Assembly: GCF_025245835.1 (NCBI RefSeq)
Contig: NZ_JAOBWS010000002.1
Span: 274,070 to 338,069, forward strand
DNA from: Rheinheimera sp. 4Y26
GTDB taxonomy: Bacteria; Pseudomonadota; Gammaproteobacteria; Enterobacterales; Alteromonadaceae
DNA: 64,000 nt
Direction: 5' to 3'
The stretch's first letter is position 1, and each line of letters opens with the position of its first letter. The position numbers and the translations under genes were made by a program. Under the pieces are notes generated by a model. The model made no database searches and was not told the DNA's origin. It worked only from the letters and a program-made list of their open reading frames with translations. This document shows, in pieces, positions 1 through 9,020 of this stretch.

Positions 1-1
1 T

Positions 2-631
2 CTGGCGCAGTCTGTGCTTGGCACTACTGAAGTACAGTACCAGGGCAATGTGTTTGATTTTGGTAAACCTTTTGCCCGGATGTCAGTGACTGAATCTATT
101 CTGCATTACAACCCGGACGTAAAACTTGAGCAGTTAACCACCCGTGAAGCTGTGGCTGAACTTGCCAAATCTTTAGGCATTGAAGTAAAAGCCAACTATG
201 GTCATGGCCGTATTCTGATGGAAGTGTTTGATGAGCTGGTCGAAACCAAGCTGCAACAACCAACTTTTATCACTGAGTACCCGGCGGAAATTTCACCACT
301 GGCGCGTCGTAACGACCACAACCCTGAAATCACTGACCGTTTTGAATTTTTTATCGGCGGCCGTGAATTAGGCAATGGTTTTAGCGAATTAAATGACGCT
401 GAAGATCAGGCTGAGCGTTTCCACGAGCAGGTACGGCAAAAAGCGGCGGGTGATGATGAAGCCATGTTCTATGACGAAGACTTTGTCACAGCGCTGGAAC
501 ACGGTTTACCACCAACTGCAGGTCAGGGTATTGGTATTGACCGGCTGGTGATGTTGCTGGCTGATGCACCAAGCATCCGCGACGTTATTCTGTTCCCGCA
601 TATGCGTCACACCGACAAACACGGCAGCTAA
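2..631 (+). CDS. lysS: Lysine--tRNA ligase (C-terminal part)
   Basis: The window opens inside this gene, so only the last 209 residues of a roughly 500-residue enzyme are present. It charges tRNA-Lys with lysine in the cytosol. The fragment holds the class II catalytic core: the substrate-pocket stretch [18 protein letters not shown], the [20 protein letters not shown] block typical of LysRS, and motif 3 (GIGIDRLVM) near residue 175, where the arginine contacts ATP. The C-terminus ([12 protein letters not shown]) departs slightly from the usual FPAMRP ending. A strong terminator follows 60 bp downstream, so this is the end of its transcription unit. Identity is firm; the start lies outside the window. 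Confidence 0.96.
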   Translation: MAQSVLGTTEVQYQGNVFDFGKPFARMSVTESILHYNPDVKLEQLTTREAVAELAKSLGIEVKANYGHGRILMEVFDELVETKLQQPTFITEYPAEISPLARRNDHNPEITDRFEFFIGGRELGNGFSELNDAEDQAERFHEQVRQKAAGDDEAMFYDEDFVTALEHGLPPTAGQGIGIDRLVMLLADAPSIRDVILFPHMRHTDKHGS

Positions 632-690
632 TGTTGAGCCGCAGCGGCAGTGGTGTAGCCTTGCCGCGCTTGCATTAACATTCCGTCACA

Positions 691-717
691 AAAACCGGCT
701 TCAGGCCGGTTTTTTTA
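691..717 (+). terminator. Rho-independent terminator of lysS
   Basis: The hairpin ACCGGC-TTCAG-GCCGGT is flanked by A residues on the left and followed by a run of seven T. It lies 60 bp after the lysS stop. Confidence 0.9.
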
Positions 718-973
718 TCTGCAAACATCCCATGCGCGCACTGCTTTGCCGGCCTTTATTGCCGCTCAAGCTGCACTTTGAACGAACTATTGTTCGAATC
801 TGTATTTAATTCAGAAACTTACCAGATGTTTTTTTCCGGTTTAAATCACTGAATCAAAGGCAGGATCTGCCGCCGCCTGCTATACCTCATGCAGGATCTT
901 TATGTTTCTGTGGTGTCGCTTTGAGTTTGGCAAAAGGACAAGCCAACGCAGCGGTTCTTGCCTGAGGTTGATC
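718..973. other. Intergenic region lysS to TorF-like gene, mostly featureless
   Basis: Together with the terminator this makes a gap of about 340 bp without a gene. A weak promoter-like pair is visible: TTGAAC at 778-783 and an AT-rich TATTTA at 803-808, with a long 19-bp spacer. Between them lies the small palindrome CGAAC-TATT-GTTCG (783-796). No convincing coding sequence or RNA gene was seen. Confidence 0.4.
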
Positions 974-1663
974 ATGCAAAAAATTGTGCTGAGCTCTGCA
1001 CTTTGTGCCTTGCTGTCGTTGCCTTGTTATGCAGATATCAGTTCCACTGTTTCTGTGACCAGTAACTACTTGTTTAATGGTATTACTCTGACCAATCATG
1101 ACCCAGCCTTGCAGCCGAGTCTGGACTGGAGTAGTGGGGATGGCTGGTATGCCGGGCTTTGGGCGTCCAATGTCAAGTTTTCACCCGGCACTGAGCTGGA
1201 GTTTGATGCCACCATCGGTTACTGGACTGAACTCAGCCCCGATTGGGTGCTGGATCTTGGGGTGGCACAATACACTTATCACGGCAGTGAAAGCGCCAAT
1301 AGCGAAGCCTTTAACTTTCCTGAGGCTTATATGAAGCTGTCTTATAAAAGCACCAAATTAGGTTATTGGTATGCGTCGGATTATTTTGGCGCCGGCGGTG
1401 GTCATTATATTGTGGCTTTGTTTCATACCATTCCACTGCACGAAAACGGCAGTTTGTTATTAACCGCCGACCGCTCCACCTCCACCCAGACCGATAAATT
1501 TATGCGTGACAATGATGGCACTTATCACCACTGGCGTATTGCGTATCTTGCCAGCTGGCAGGGCCTGAACTGGACCCTGGCCTTTGATGACACTGATTAT
1601 TCCTTGCCCTTTTATGGTGATGCCAAAGTGTCGTTGGCAGTGGCAAAAACGTTTTCCTGGTAA
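974..1663 (+). CDS. TorF-family putative porin (outer-membrane protein)
   Basis: The 229-residue protein starts with a Sec signal peptide (MQKIVLSSALCALLSLPCYA, cleavage after about residue 20). The ATG at 974 is preferred over an upstream in-frame ATG at 902 because the signal peptide begins there and GAGG sits 6 nt before it. The mature part has the family pattern: a start resembling 'SVTSNYLFNGITLT', the signature WYAGLWASNVKF, alternating aromatic beta-strand segments and a C-terminal aromatic residue (FSW-end) typical of outer-membrane barrels. The family (TIGR02001, Gcw_chp) is known by sequence only; its transported substrate is not established. It precedes a chemoreceptor by 38 bp but co-function is unproven. 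Confidence 0.78.
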   Translation: MQKIVLSSALCALLSLPCYADISSTVSVTSNYLFNGITLTNHDPALQPSLDWSSGDGWYAGLWASNVKFSPGTELEFDATIGYWTELSPDWVLDLGVAQYTYHGSESANSEAFNFPEAYMKLSYKSTKLGYWYASDYFGAGGGHYIVALFHTIPLHENGSLLLTADRSTSTQTDKFMRDNDGTYHHWRIAYLASWQGLNWTLAFDDTDYSLPFYGDAKVSLAVAKTFSW

Positions 1664-1701
1664 ATATTTGAAAAATAAAGTTGTTTGCAGCAGGAGTTGT
1701 T

Positions 1702-3816
1702 ATGCAAGTTGATTCGTTACGCTTTAAGTTAACATCCGGAGTGGCACTTTTTATTGCCATCAGTATTGGCGTGATGACGGCCGTCGGCTGGTATTCGATG
1801 AGCCGCAATAATGCCTCGGCAGTTGCTTTGCTCAGCAGTTCAATGCAAAAACAGGCCGAACAAACCCTGACAGACGCGGCATCCGGCATTGCTTTTGAAA
1901 CCGCAGCATTAATTAACCGTAATTTTGATCTGGCCAAATATTATGCATCGATTTTAAGTGCCACTGCGCATGGCGGTAGTCAGGCGCCTTATCAGCGTGA
2001 GCAGGTACAGGCGATGGCCGGACAATTATTAACAGCCAACACCGGCGTCAGCGCTTTATATGGCCAGTTTGAGCCCAATGGGTATGACAATGCCGACAGC
2101 AATTTTGGTCTGGAGCAGTCGCATAGCTCGGCCAAAGGCACACTGGAGGTGTATTGGGTGCGCGAGCAGGATGGCGTCAAGTTTGTGCAGGTGCCTGATC
2201 CTGCTGTGAAATATGTCGAGACCAAAAACAAACATGGCATCCGCGAAGCCGAGTGGTATCTGTGTAGCCGCGATCAGAAAAAACCTTGCCTGATGGAACC
2301 TTATTTGTGGGAAATCACCCCGGGCAATTCAGTGTTGTTAACCTCCCTGGTGTATCCGGTTTTAACCGCCGGCGAATTTCGGGGTGTGGCCGGGGTGGAT
2401 ATGAATTTACCTGTGCTGCAGACCTTGCTGCAGCAACAGGCGGCTCAGTTGTATGGTGGCAAAGCCAAACTCTATCTGGTCAGCAAATTTGGTTTATTGC
2501 TGGCCAGTAACAGTTATCCCGACAAACTGGGGCAGCCGCTTGCTGAACTGGATGCTGGTTTAAGTCAGCATCTGGCGGCAAACAGCGGCAAATTATCGGA
2601 ATATCAGCAGGATTTTGTCATTAGCCGCAAGTTGCAGGTGGCTGCTGCTGAAGCTGACTGGCATGTAGTTATTGCGGTGCCGAAAGAAGTGGCGTTAAGT
2701 GTGGCCAATCAGCTGGCAGAGCAACTGGCAACAGATTCTGCCGCCACCACCAGCCGGATGATGCTGCTTGGCGTGCTGTTGCTGGTTGGGTTTGTGCTGT
2801 TAACTTCTGTTTGGCTGAAATCAGCAACTCAGCCTATCGTCAATATGAGTCAGCTGATGAAAGAGCTGGCGGGTTCGGAAGGGGACTTAACCCGGCAGCT
2901 GGCGGTCAGTAAAGATGTGGAGCTGCGTGATATGGCGCAGGGATTTAACGCTTTTACTGCCAAACTCAGGGATATGATCCTGGCGTTAAAACAATCTTCG
3001 GTTGCATTGCAGCAACAATGTCAGCAGCTGGTTGGCTTGTCCAGTCAGACCAATCAGGCCACCAAGGTGCAGGCTTCTGAAGTGCAGAATGTGGCGTCGG
3101 CCATGCATCAGATGACAGCCACAGCCCATGAAGTGGCCAGTTTAGCCGGGCGCACCGCTGAAGGTGCTCAAAGTTCACTGGCGGCTTTAACTCAGGCCAA
3201 CCAGTTGTTTCAAAACACGGTTGGCGCCTTTAAAACTGTGGCTGGCGAGTTTGAACAAACCCGGCAGGCGGTGGAAACTGTGTCACACAGCAGTCAGCAA
3301 ATTAACGGCATTATTGAAGTCATTCAGGCTATTGCCGAACAAACCAATTTATTGGCGCTGAATGCCGCTATTGAGGCGGCACGCGCCGGTGAACAGGGTC
3401 GTGGTTTTGCCGTGGTTGCCGACGAGGTGCGCTCGCTGGCAGCCCGTACTCATAGCTCCACCGATGAAATTAAAAAGCTGATTTATGGCCTGCAACAGCA
3501 GGTCGCCACAACTGTCAGTCAGATCACCGCCAATACCGGAAAAGTGAGCGCCACTTTAATTGAAGCTGAAAGCTCCTACGAGCAGCTATCCAGTGCTACA
3601 TCGGGGATTTCAGCCATTGCCGACAATGCGTTTCAGGTGGCGGCAGCGGCTGAGCAGCAAAATCAGGTCAGTGAAGAAATTAACCGAAATATCACCGCTA
3701 TTGATGATGCAACCCGGGCGCTCAGCGCTTTGTCCGGTGATAACCTTGCGATCAGTCAGGCGATCGATCAGATCACTGCGGCTATTGATCAGCAACTTGC
3801 CAAGTTGCGCAGTTGA
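1702..3816 (+). CDS. Methyl-accepting chemotaxis protein with dCache sensor
   Basis: The 704-residue receptor senses a ligand in the periplasm and controls the CheA kinase. Order of parts: transmembrane helix 1 (about residues 10-32); a large periplasmic dCache-type domain (about 35-335) containing the [12 protein letters not shown] and GVAGVDMNL elements; transmembrane helix 2 ([20 protein letters not shown], about 353-372); HAMP; and the methyl-accepting signalling coiled coil with the conserved hairpin tip [19 protein letters not shown] near residue 548. The ATG at 1702 with CAGGAG 5 nt upstream is preferred to a TTG at 1681. The next gene, a periplasmic solute-binding protein, begins 10 nt after the stop, so the two are probably co-transcribed. 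The ligand is unknown; dCache domains often bind amino acids or organic acids. Confidence 0.93.
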   Translation: MQVDSLRFKLTSGVALFIAISIGVMTAVGWYSMSRNNASAVALLSSSMQKQAEQTLTDAASGIAFETAALINRNFDLAKYYASILSATAHGGSQAPYQREQVQAMAGQLLTANTGVSALYGQFEPNGYDNADSNFGLEQSHSSAKGTLEVYWVREQDGVKFVQVPDPAVKYVETKNKHGIREAEWYLCSRDQKKPCLMEPYLWEITPGNSVLLTSLVYPVLTAGEFRGVAGVDMNLPVLQTLLQQQAAQLYGGKAKLYLVSKFGLLLASNSYPDKLGQPLAELDAGLSQHLAANSGKLSEYQQDFVISRKLQVAAAEADWHVVIAVPKEVALSVANQLAEQLATDSAATTSRMMLLGVLLLVGFVLLTSVWLKSATQPIVNMSQLMKELAGSEGDLTRQLAVSKDVELRDMAQGFNAFTAKLRDMILALKQSSVALQQQCQQLVGLSSQTNQATKVQASEVQNVASAMHQMTATAHEVASLAGRTAEGAQSSLAALTQANQLFQNTVGAFKTVAGEFEQTRQAVETVSHSSQQINGIIEVIQAIAEQTNLLALNAAIEAARAGEQGRGFAVVADEVRSLAARTHSSTDEIKKLIYGLQQQVATTVSQITANTGKVSATLIEAESSYEQLSSATSGISAIADNAFQVAAAAEQQNQVSEEINRNITAIDDATRALSALSGDNLAISQAIDQITAAIDQQLAKLRS

Positions 3817-3826
3817 GGTGTTGCAG

Positions 3827-4570
3827 ATGAAATGGCTGTGGTGTTGTTTGTTGCCGTTGTTTCTGCAGGCTGCTCCAGGCGAGCCTGCACCTGCAGCAAC
3901 GCCGGTGATCAAACTCACCAGCCTGGACTGGCCACCTTATACCGGGGCTGATTTACCACAGCAGGGGGAGGTGACGCAGTTTTTGCGCACTTTATTCGGC
4001 GAGCTGGGTTATCAGCTGCAGGTTGATTTTTTACCCTGGCCTTTGGCGGTAGCCAGGGTGCACAGTGGCAAAGAAGGGCACCTGGGGTACTTTCCGGAAT
4101 ATCCACTGGCAAGTCCGGATTATCTGCAAACCATAGCTATTGGATACAGTGAGCTTGGCCTGGTGGAGCGGCGCGATCATCCCTTGTTACTGACGGATGC
4201 CCGCCAGTTGGCCGGGCTGCGTTTTGGCGTGGTGCAGGATTATCTGAATATGGTAAAGCTGGATCTGTTGATTGCCGCCGGTGAGTTAAAACCTCAGATC
4301 AGTCAGAGTGACAGAGCCAATGTATTAAAAGTGCTGAAAGGTGAGCTGGATGCTGCAGTGATTGACAACAGAGTGCTGCAATATTTGTTGGTGCATGACA
4401 AAGAGATCCAGCCGGGCGCCGCCAAACTGCAATTCAGTCAAAGCCTGAAAGAACATAAAAGTTTGCATCTGGTATTAAAAAACACAGCACAGAACGTTGA
4501 ATTAATTAAAAAAATTAATCAAAAAATCGGTCAATACAAAACCCGCTTTTTAACGCCCAGCTTGAAATAA
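3827..4570 (+). CDS. Periplasmic solute-binding protein (SBP_bac_3 type)
   Basis: The protein has 247 residues with a signal peptide (MKWLWCCLLPLFLQAAPGEPA). The mature chain starts with the family pattern LTSLDWPPYTG, followed by FLRTLFGELGYQLQVDFLPW and a hinge element GLRFGVVQDYLN. It matches stand-alone extracellular solute-binding family 3 proteins found in gammaproteobacteria without a cognate ABC permease, and none is nearby. The ATG at 3827 is chosen because GAGG (3815-3818, overlapping the stop of the chemoreceptor) is 8 nt upstream and the signal peptide begins there; the reading frame stays open further upstream, within the chemoreceptor gene. Its tight linkage to the dCache receptor suggests a sensory or nutrient-detection role, which is inference. 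Confidence 0.8.
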   Translation: MKWLWCCLLPLFLQAAPGEPAPAATPVIKLTSLDWPPYTGADLPQQGEVTQFLRTLFGELGYQLQVDFLPWPLAVARVHSGKEGHLGYFPEYPLASPDYLQTIAIGYSELGLVERRDHPLLLTDARQLAGLRFGVVQDYLNMVKLDLLIAAGELKPQISQSDRANVLKVLKGELDAAVIDNRVLQYLLVHDKEIQPGAAKLQFSQSLKEHKSLHLVLKNTAQNVELIKKINQKIGQYKTRFLTPSLK

Positions 4571-4572
4571 CA

Positions 4573-4626
4573 GCAAAAAACCATCAGTCAAAAGCTGCAG
4601 TGCCTCACTGTTGCTTTGGTTTTTTC
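4573..4626 (+). terminator. Possible terminator after the solute-binding protein
   Basis: AAAAAACCA (4574-4582) can pair with TGGTTTTTT (4617-4625) around a long loop that itself contains CAGTG-CCT-CACTG. The arms are AT-rich and the loop is long, so this is only a candidate. Confidence 0.35.
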
Positions 4627-4644
4627 GTTGTCTGAAATTACATA

Positions 4645-4685
4645 AATGAAAATCATTTGCAAATGCGAATGATTATCGATAGTAT
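4645..4685 (+). promoter_or_regulatory. Fur-regulated promoter of the siderophore receptor gene
   Basis: Two Fur half-site clusters are visible: TGAAAATCATTTGCA (4647-4661) and TGCGAATGATTATCG (4664-4678). Each matches the 7-1-7 pattern TGAnAATnATTnTCA closely. A promoter TTGCAA (4657-4662), 17-bp spacer, TAGTAT (4680-4685) overlaps them, and the second box lies exactly in the spacer. Iron-loaded Fur would block RNA polymerase. The layout fits iron-repressed expression of the downstream receptor. Confidence 0.85.
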
Positions 4686-4747
4686 GCCGGCAGTTTTTGC
4701 AGCCACAACAAGCTGCCTCACTACATCTGTTGATTAAGGGAAAATCC

Positions 4748-7054
4748 ATGGCATACATTCAGGCAAAAAAACATCCGACCGGCGCCCGTTCAGCTATTGC
4801 GTCAGCCTTATTACTGGCGTTACCTGCTGTTGCGCTGGCAGACAACAACACAGCTCAGGCATCAGCGCAGCAAAGCGGCAAGTTACAACAAGTGACAGTA
4901 ACAGCCGATGCCATTGAAGCAGAATTTATTGCAGAAAAAGCCAGTTCGCCAAAACAAACGCAGAAGTTAGTTGATACACCACAAACCATAGTGGTGGTGA
5001 AAAAAGAGCTGTTTAAACAACAGGCTGCCACCACTTTAAGCGACACTTTACGCAATACACCCGGCATCACCATGCTGATGGGCGAAAACGGCAATACCGC
5101 CACCGGCGACTCAATTTTTATGCGCGGTTTTGACACTCAGGGCAATATTTATGTGGATGGCATCCGCGATTTAGGCACTATCAGCCGTGATGTGTTTAAT
5201 ACCGATCAGGTAGAAATTGCCAAAGGCCCGGCCGGTGTGGATAACGGCCGCAGCACTTCGTCCGGTTATGTCAATATGGGCTCAAAAGTAGCAGGGCTGG
5301 AAGATTTTATCAGCGCCAGTGCTGTAGTGGGATCAGGCTCGCACAAAAGGGTGACGGCCGATATCAATCAAAGTCTGAATATTGAAAATGCCGCCATCCG
5401 CGTGAACCTGCTGCGTCAGGATAGTGGTGTGCCCAATCGTGATCTGGTGGAAAACAACAGCACAGGGATCGCCACTTCGCTGGCCTTTGGTTTAAATACC
5501 GCAACCCGCACCACGCTGAATCTTTTGCATATGCAACAAGACAATATTCAGGACGGTGGTTTGCCAACTGCGGGTTTAGCGGGTTATTACAGCAGTAGTT
5601 ATGTGGCGGCTTTCCCACAAAATAACGGCCCTGTTATAGTGCCTGTGGATCGCAGTAACTTCTATGGCAGTAAAAGTGACTTTGACCATGTATTGGCCAA
5701 TATGCTGACGCTGCGGGTAGAGCATGATTTTGCCGACAATGTCACGCTCACCAATACCTCGCGTTATGGTGTTTCCACCCAGGATTATGAGCTGACCGGT
5801 GTGAACGTGCTGGCTTTCCCGGCGGCGACGAAAAACGACCCTTCAACCTGGACAGTGTCCCGCTCGCGTCAGGGCAAAGATCAGAAAAACCAGATTTTAA
5901 TTAACCAGTCGAATCTGACGGCAAAATTTGTTGTCGCTGGCTTGCAGCATACGCTGGCGTCCGGTGTGGAATTTAGCTACGAAAGCCAGCTCAATTACAG
6001 CAAAGCCATGCCAACAGGTACCACTCAGGTGCCGGCTAACCTGTATCACCCATCCACTGCTGATGTGTTCGCACCACTGGTATTCACTGGCGCCAAAGCC
6101 GAAGGCTCAAGCGACACTGCTGCCATTTATGCGCTCGACACTATTGATTTGGCGCCAGAGTGGCAATTGAGTGCGGGCGTGCGGGCTGAACACTACAACA
6201 CCACCACAGATAACATCAGCATTCAGGGCACTGCCACACCTCAAACTATCCCGGTGGGCACTAAAGTGGGTAGCCATGAACGGGCTTCTGATAATCTGCT
6301 CAGTTACAAACTGGGCGTGAACTACAAACCCACGGCCGATGGTTCTGTCTATTTAAGTTATGCCACATCGCAGTTGCCACCGGGTGGCACCAGCTTCCAG
6401 CTCAGTAGTTCGGCAACCAACCAGAATAACCCGGCGCTGCAACCGCAAAAAGGCACCAACCTGGAATTGGGTACCAAATGGAACCTGCTGAACCAGAAGT
6501 TATTTGCCACTGCTGCTGTGTTTGAAAGCGTGAATAAAAACGAGCTGGTGCGCGATGACGTGAACACTTATGTACCTGTTGGGGAAAAAACTGTCAAAGG
6601 TGCCGAATTTGGGTTAGTGGGCATGCCGCTGGATAATCTGGAGCTAAGCGCTGGTTTAGCGCTGCTGGACCCGAAAATTACCCGCGGTTCGTTGTACGGC
6701 ACATCACCCACTCAGGGCGCAACTATCCAGTGGACACCAAAAACCACTTTCACTTTGTGGGCCAATTACAAGCTGGAAAAATTAAGTTTAGGCGGTGGCG
6801 CCCGTTATATGGACTCGGTTGCCCGCTCTAATAACGCCGCTATCAACCCGGCAACAGCGTCAGTGGTCACAGTGCCGGATTATTGGGTGATGGATGCCAT
6901 GGCATCTTATGAAGTGAACCCGACTGTGACGGTGCAGCTCAACCTGTACAACCTGTTGGATGAAGAATATATCGGCAGTCTGAATAACGGCGGTTCCCGT
7001 TACCATCAGGGCACACCACGTTCGGCCAAGCTGGGGGTTAACGTCGCGTTTTAA
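4748..7054 (+). CDS. fiu: TonB-dependent catecholate siderophore receptor, Fiu type
   Basis: The 768-residue outer-membrane receptor imports ferric catecholate siderophores using TonB energy. The order is: extended signal peptide (cleavage after ALLLALPAVALA), a TonB-box/secretin-like start, plug domain with GENGNTATGDSIFMRGFD, IYVDGIRDLG and ISRDVFNTDQVEIAKGPAG, then the 22-strand barrel ending in YNLLDEEYIGS and a terminal aromatic residue (VAF). The plug and C-terminal motifs follow E. coli Fiu closely from memory. The start at 4748 has AAGGG 7 nt upstream. A Fur box precedes it and ybiX follows, the same pairing as fiu-ybiX in E. coli. The exact siderophore is inferred. Confidence 0.9.
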   Translation: MAYIQAKKHPTGARSAIASALLLALPAVALADNNTAQASAQQSGKLQQVTVTADAIEAEFIAEKASSPKQTQKLVDTPQTIVVVKKELFKQQAATTLSDTLRNTPGITMLMGENGNTATGDSIFMRGFDTQGNIYVDGIRDLGTISRDVFNTDQVEIAKGPAGVDNGRSTSSGYVNMGSKVAGLEDFISASAVVGSGSHKRVTADINQSLNIENAAIRVNLLRQDSGVPNRDLVENNSTGIATSLAFGLNTATRTTLNLLHMQQDNIQDGGLPTAGLAGYYSSSYVAAFPQNNGPVIVPVDRSNFYGSKSDFDHVLANMLTLRVEHDFADNVTLTNTSRYGVSTQDYELTGVNVLAFPAATKNDPSTWTVSRSRQGKDQKNQILINQSNLTAKFVVAGLQHTLASGVEFSYESQLNYSKAMPTGTTQVPANLYHPSTADVFAPLVFTGAKAEGSSDTAAIYALDTIDLAPEWQLSAGVRAEHYNTTTDNISIQGTATPQTIPVGTKVGSHERASDNLLSYKLGVNYKPTADGSVYLSYATSQLPPGGTSFQLSSSATNQNNPALQPQKGTNLELGTKWNLLNQKLFATAAVFESVNKNELVRDDVNTYVPVGEKTVKGAEFGLVGMPLDNLELSAGLALLDPKITRGSLYGTSPTQGATIQWTPKTTFTLWANYKLEKLSLGGGARYMDSVARSNNAAINPATASVVTVPDYWVMDAMASYEVNPTVTVQLNLYNLLDEEYIGSLNNGGSRYHQGTPRSAKLGVNVAF

Positions 7055-7076
7055 GCCTGCTTTGGCGCTGCGTGAC

Positions 7077-7105
7077 TTGATTCAAATGAGAATAAGTCTC
7101 AATAT
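7077..7105 (+). promoter_or_regulatory. Fur box and candidate promoter upstream of ybiX
   Basis: TGAGAATAAGTCTCA (7087-7101) matches the Fur pattern with one mismatch and is nearly palindromic. A candidate promoter TTGATT (7077-7082), 17-bp spacer, CAATAT (7100-7105) overlaps it. A terminator-like hairpin lies between this site and the ybiX start, so transcripts from here would have to read through it. Confidence 0.6.
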
Positions 7106-7130
7106 TGTGCCAGATCAGGTTTTTTGCCAC

Positions 7131-7161
7131 AGGCCTTAGTTAAACTAAGGCCTTTGTTATT
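7131..7161 (+). terminator. Hairpin terminator between fiu and ybiX
   Basis: AGGCCTTAGT (7131-7140) pairs perfectly with ACTAAGGCCT (7144-7153) around the loop TAA, followed by TTGTTATT. The stem is strong but the T tract is imperfect, so termination may be partial. Confidence 0.55.
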
Positions 7162-7211
7162 CAGGCGCTCTGCACCTGCGGTGCCGGGAAGCTAAAACAG
7201 GAGTTCGGGTG

Positions 7212-7892
7212 ATGATGTTCCATATTGAAGGCTTGCTGGATAAAAACGAAGTTGCCCGGATGCGACAGCTCCTGGCTGAGGCCATCTGGGCGGATGGTCG
7301 TGCTACTGTGGGTCCGCAGGGCGCCAAAGTAAAACAAAACCGCCAACTGCCGGTTGATAGTCCGCTGGCACTGCAACTGGGTGAGTTTATTCTGCAAAAG
7401 CTGTATCAGCATCCGCAATTTTTGGCGGCAGCTTTACCTTACCGCACTGTGCCGCCGTTGTTTAACAGTTATGCCGGTGGCGAACATTATGGTTTGCATG
7501 TGGACGGCGCCATCCGCCAGCTGCCTGGCAGTTCGTTAAGTTTAAGAACGGATCTGTCCAGTACCTTGTTTTTATCTGAGCCTGACGAGTATGACGGTGG
7601 TGAACTGCAGGTGATGGACACTTATGGTGCCCATGAAGTGAAATTGCCAGCCGGTGATTTAATTTTGTATCCGTCAACAAGTTTGCATCAGGTGTTACCG
7701 GTAAAGCGCGGTGAGCGCATCTGCAGTTTTTTCTGGACCCAAAGCCTGGTGAAAAATGATATGCAGCGTTCAATGTTATTTGAATTGGATGGGCATATTC
7801 AGGCGCTGCGCGCACAATTAGGGGACAGCGCTGAAGTGCTGGGTTTAACCGGGCACTATCATAATCTACTGCGCCAATGGAGTGAGTTGTAA
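7212..7892 (+). CDS. ybiX: PKHD-type Fe(II)/2-oxoglutarate hydroxylase YbiX (PiuC family)
   Basis: The 226-residue cytosolic protein belongs to the Fe2+- and 2-oxoglutarate-dependent PKHD hydroxylases that accompany siderophore receptors. The facial triad is visible: His96 and Asp98 (LHVDG) and His159 (SLHQVLP); Arg169 in the RGERICSFF stretch is the likely 2-oxoglutarate anchor. The C-terminal [11 protein letters not shown] matches E. coli YbiX. The ATG at 7212 has AGGAG 8 nt upstream and gives the MMFHI start of the family; a GTG at 7209 and an ATG at 7215 are alternatives. It follows the Fiu-type receptor and a Fur box, so an iron-starvation role is likely; its substrate is unknown. Confidence 0.92.
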   Translation: MMFHIEGLLDKNEVARMRQLLAEAIWADGRATVGPQGAKVKQNRQLPVDSPLALQLGEFILQKLYQHPQFLAAALPYRTVPPLFNSYAGGEHYGLHVDGAIRQLPGSSLSLRTDLSSTLFLSEPDEYDGGELQVMDTYGAHEVKLPAGDLILYPSTSLHQVLPVKRGERICSFFWTQSLVKNDMQRSMLFELDGHIQALRAQLGDSAEVLGLTGHYHNLLRQWSEL

Positions 7893-7959
7893 GCAAAAGA
7901 TGTTGATCAGGCTGCAGGTTTTGCTGAGGCTATTACCTCAGTGCTGTGAGGACGAAGCT

Positions 7960-8031
7960 GTGAAAGCAGTCACTGAAATCCGTGTTTTGCAGTCAAATCT
8001 GGCATCAGGGCGCTGGCAGCTGCCGTTGTAA
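7960..8031 (+). CDS. Candidate micro-ORF upstream of the ABC transporter
   Basis: A 23-residue frame starting with GTG (VKAVTEIRVLQSNLASGRWQ...) has GAGGA 7 nt upstream. It lies in the 239-bp gap between ybiX and the ABC ATPase. No homologue is recognised and the frame may be accidental; a small hairpin CTGAGG-CTATTA-CCTCAG (7924-7941) precedes it. Confidence 0.15.
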   Translation: MKAVTEIRVLQSNLASGRWQLPL

Positions 8032-8131
8032 CCTTATTAAAAATTGACACAATTTGTAAACAATTTCGCTTGGCAGCTTTGCGGCTGCTCTGGCATGCTC
8101 TGGGCTATTTATCAAACAGCCAGGAAGAAGC

Positions 8132-9010
8132 ATGTTAAACATCAATCAGTTATCCAAAACCTACGACAATGGCGTCAAAGCCTTGTCCGACGTCACTTTA
8201 AGTATTCCCAAAGGTATGTATGGTTTGTTAGGCCCCAATGGTGCCGGCAAATCCAGTCTGATGCGCACCATCGCCACTTTGCAATCTGCCGATACTGGCA
8301 GTATCGAGTTTGATGGTATTAACGTGCTCAAAGATCCCAAGGCGCTGCGCCGCACTCTGGGTTATCTGCCACAGGATTTTCAGGTGTATCCGCGCATCAG
8401 CGCTTTAGATTTACTCGATCATCTGGCGGTACTCAAAGGGCTGAATGATAAAAAATCCCGCCTTGAAACCGTGCATGCGTTATTGGCCCATGTGAATTTG
8501 TATCAGCATAAAGACAAAGCGGTCAGCAGTTTTTCCGGGGGTATGCGCCAGCGTTTTGGCATTGCCCAGGCCTTATTGGGTGATCCGAAACTGCTGATTG
8601 TGGACGAACCCACCGCAGGGTTGGACCCGGAAGAGCGCAACAGATTTCATAACCTGCTGGTGAGCCTGGGTGAAGAAAAAGTCATAATTTTATCTACCCA
8701 CATAGTGGACGATGTGGCCGAGCTGTGCCCGCAAATGGCGGTATTGGCCGGTGGCAAAATTTTATTGCAGGGCGAACCACTAAAACTGGTGGATGCACTG
8801 CAAGGCCAAATCTGGAGCAAAACAGTGTCGCAGGCAGAAGCTTCTGAGCTTGAACAACAACTGCCGGTCATTTCCAAAAGGTTGTTTGCCGGCCGTACCG
8901 TGCTGAACGTCTTTGCCAGCGACGCGCCTCAGGGCTTTACCGCCACAGCAGCCGGACTTGAGGATGTGTATTTCTCCACCTTGTTCCGCTCCCGTCAGCA
9001 ACAAGCCTGA
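8132..9010 (+). CDS. ABC transporter ATP-binding protein
   Basis: The 292-residue cytoplasmic ATPase has all ABC motifs: Walker A GPNGAGKSS from about residue 34, Q-loop (YLPQDF), signature SFSGGMRQR, Walker B LLIVDEPTAGLD and the switch histidine (STHIVDD). AGGAAG lies 5 nt before the ATG. The next gene, starting 10 nt after this stop, encodes a two-part permease fused to an M1-like peptidase, so the two form one transport complex. The family resembles ABC-2 type exporters. The substrate is not known; the attached peptidase suggests a peptide or protein-related role. Confidence 0.92.
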   Translation: MLNINQLSKTYDNGVKALSDVTLSIPKGMYGLLGPNGAGKSSLMRTIATLQSADTGSIEFDGINVLKDPKALRRTLGYLPQDFQVYPRISALDLLDHLAVLKGLNDKKSRLETVHALLAHVNLYQHKDKAVSSFSGGMRQRFGIAQALLGDPKLLIVDEPTAGLDPEERNRFHNLLVSLGEEKVIILSTHIVDDVAELCPQMAVLAGGKILLQGEPLKLVDALQGQIWSKTVSQAEASELEQQLPVISKRLFAGRTVLNVFASDAPQGFTATAAGLEDVYFSTLFRSRQQQA

Positions 9011-9020
9011 GGAATATAAT

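Noticed and set aside
783..796. GAAC-N4-GTTC palindrome resembling a Gram-positive LexA box
   Set aside because: The organism uses the E. coli-type LexA box at recA; the site is short and lies before no SOS-type gene.
7462..7896. Minus-strand open frame inside ybiX
   Set aside because: Composition and lack of homology show it is antisense to the real gene.
8044..8049. TTGACA as a -35 for the ABC operon
   Set aside because: No acceptable -10 lies 15-19 bp downstream.
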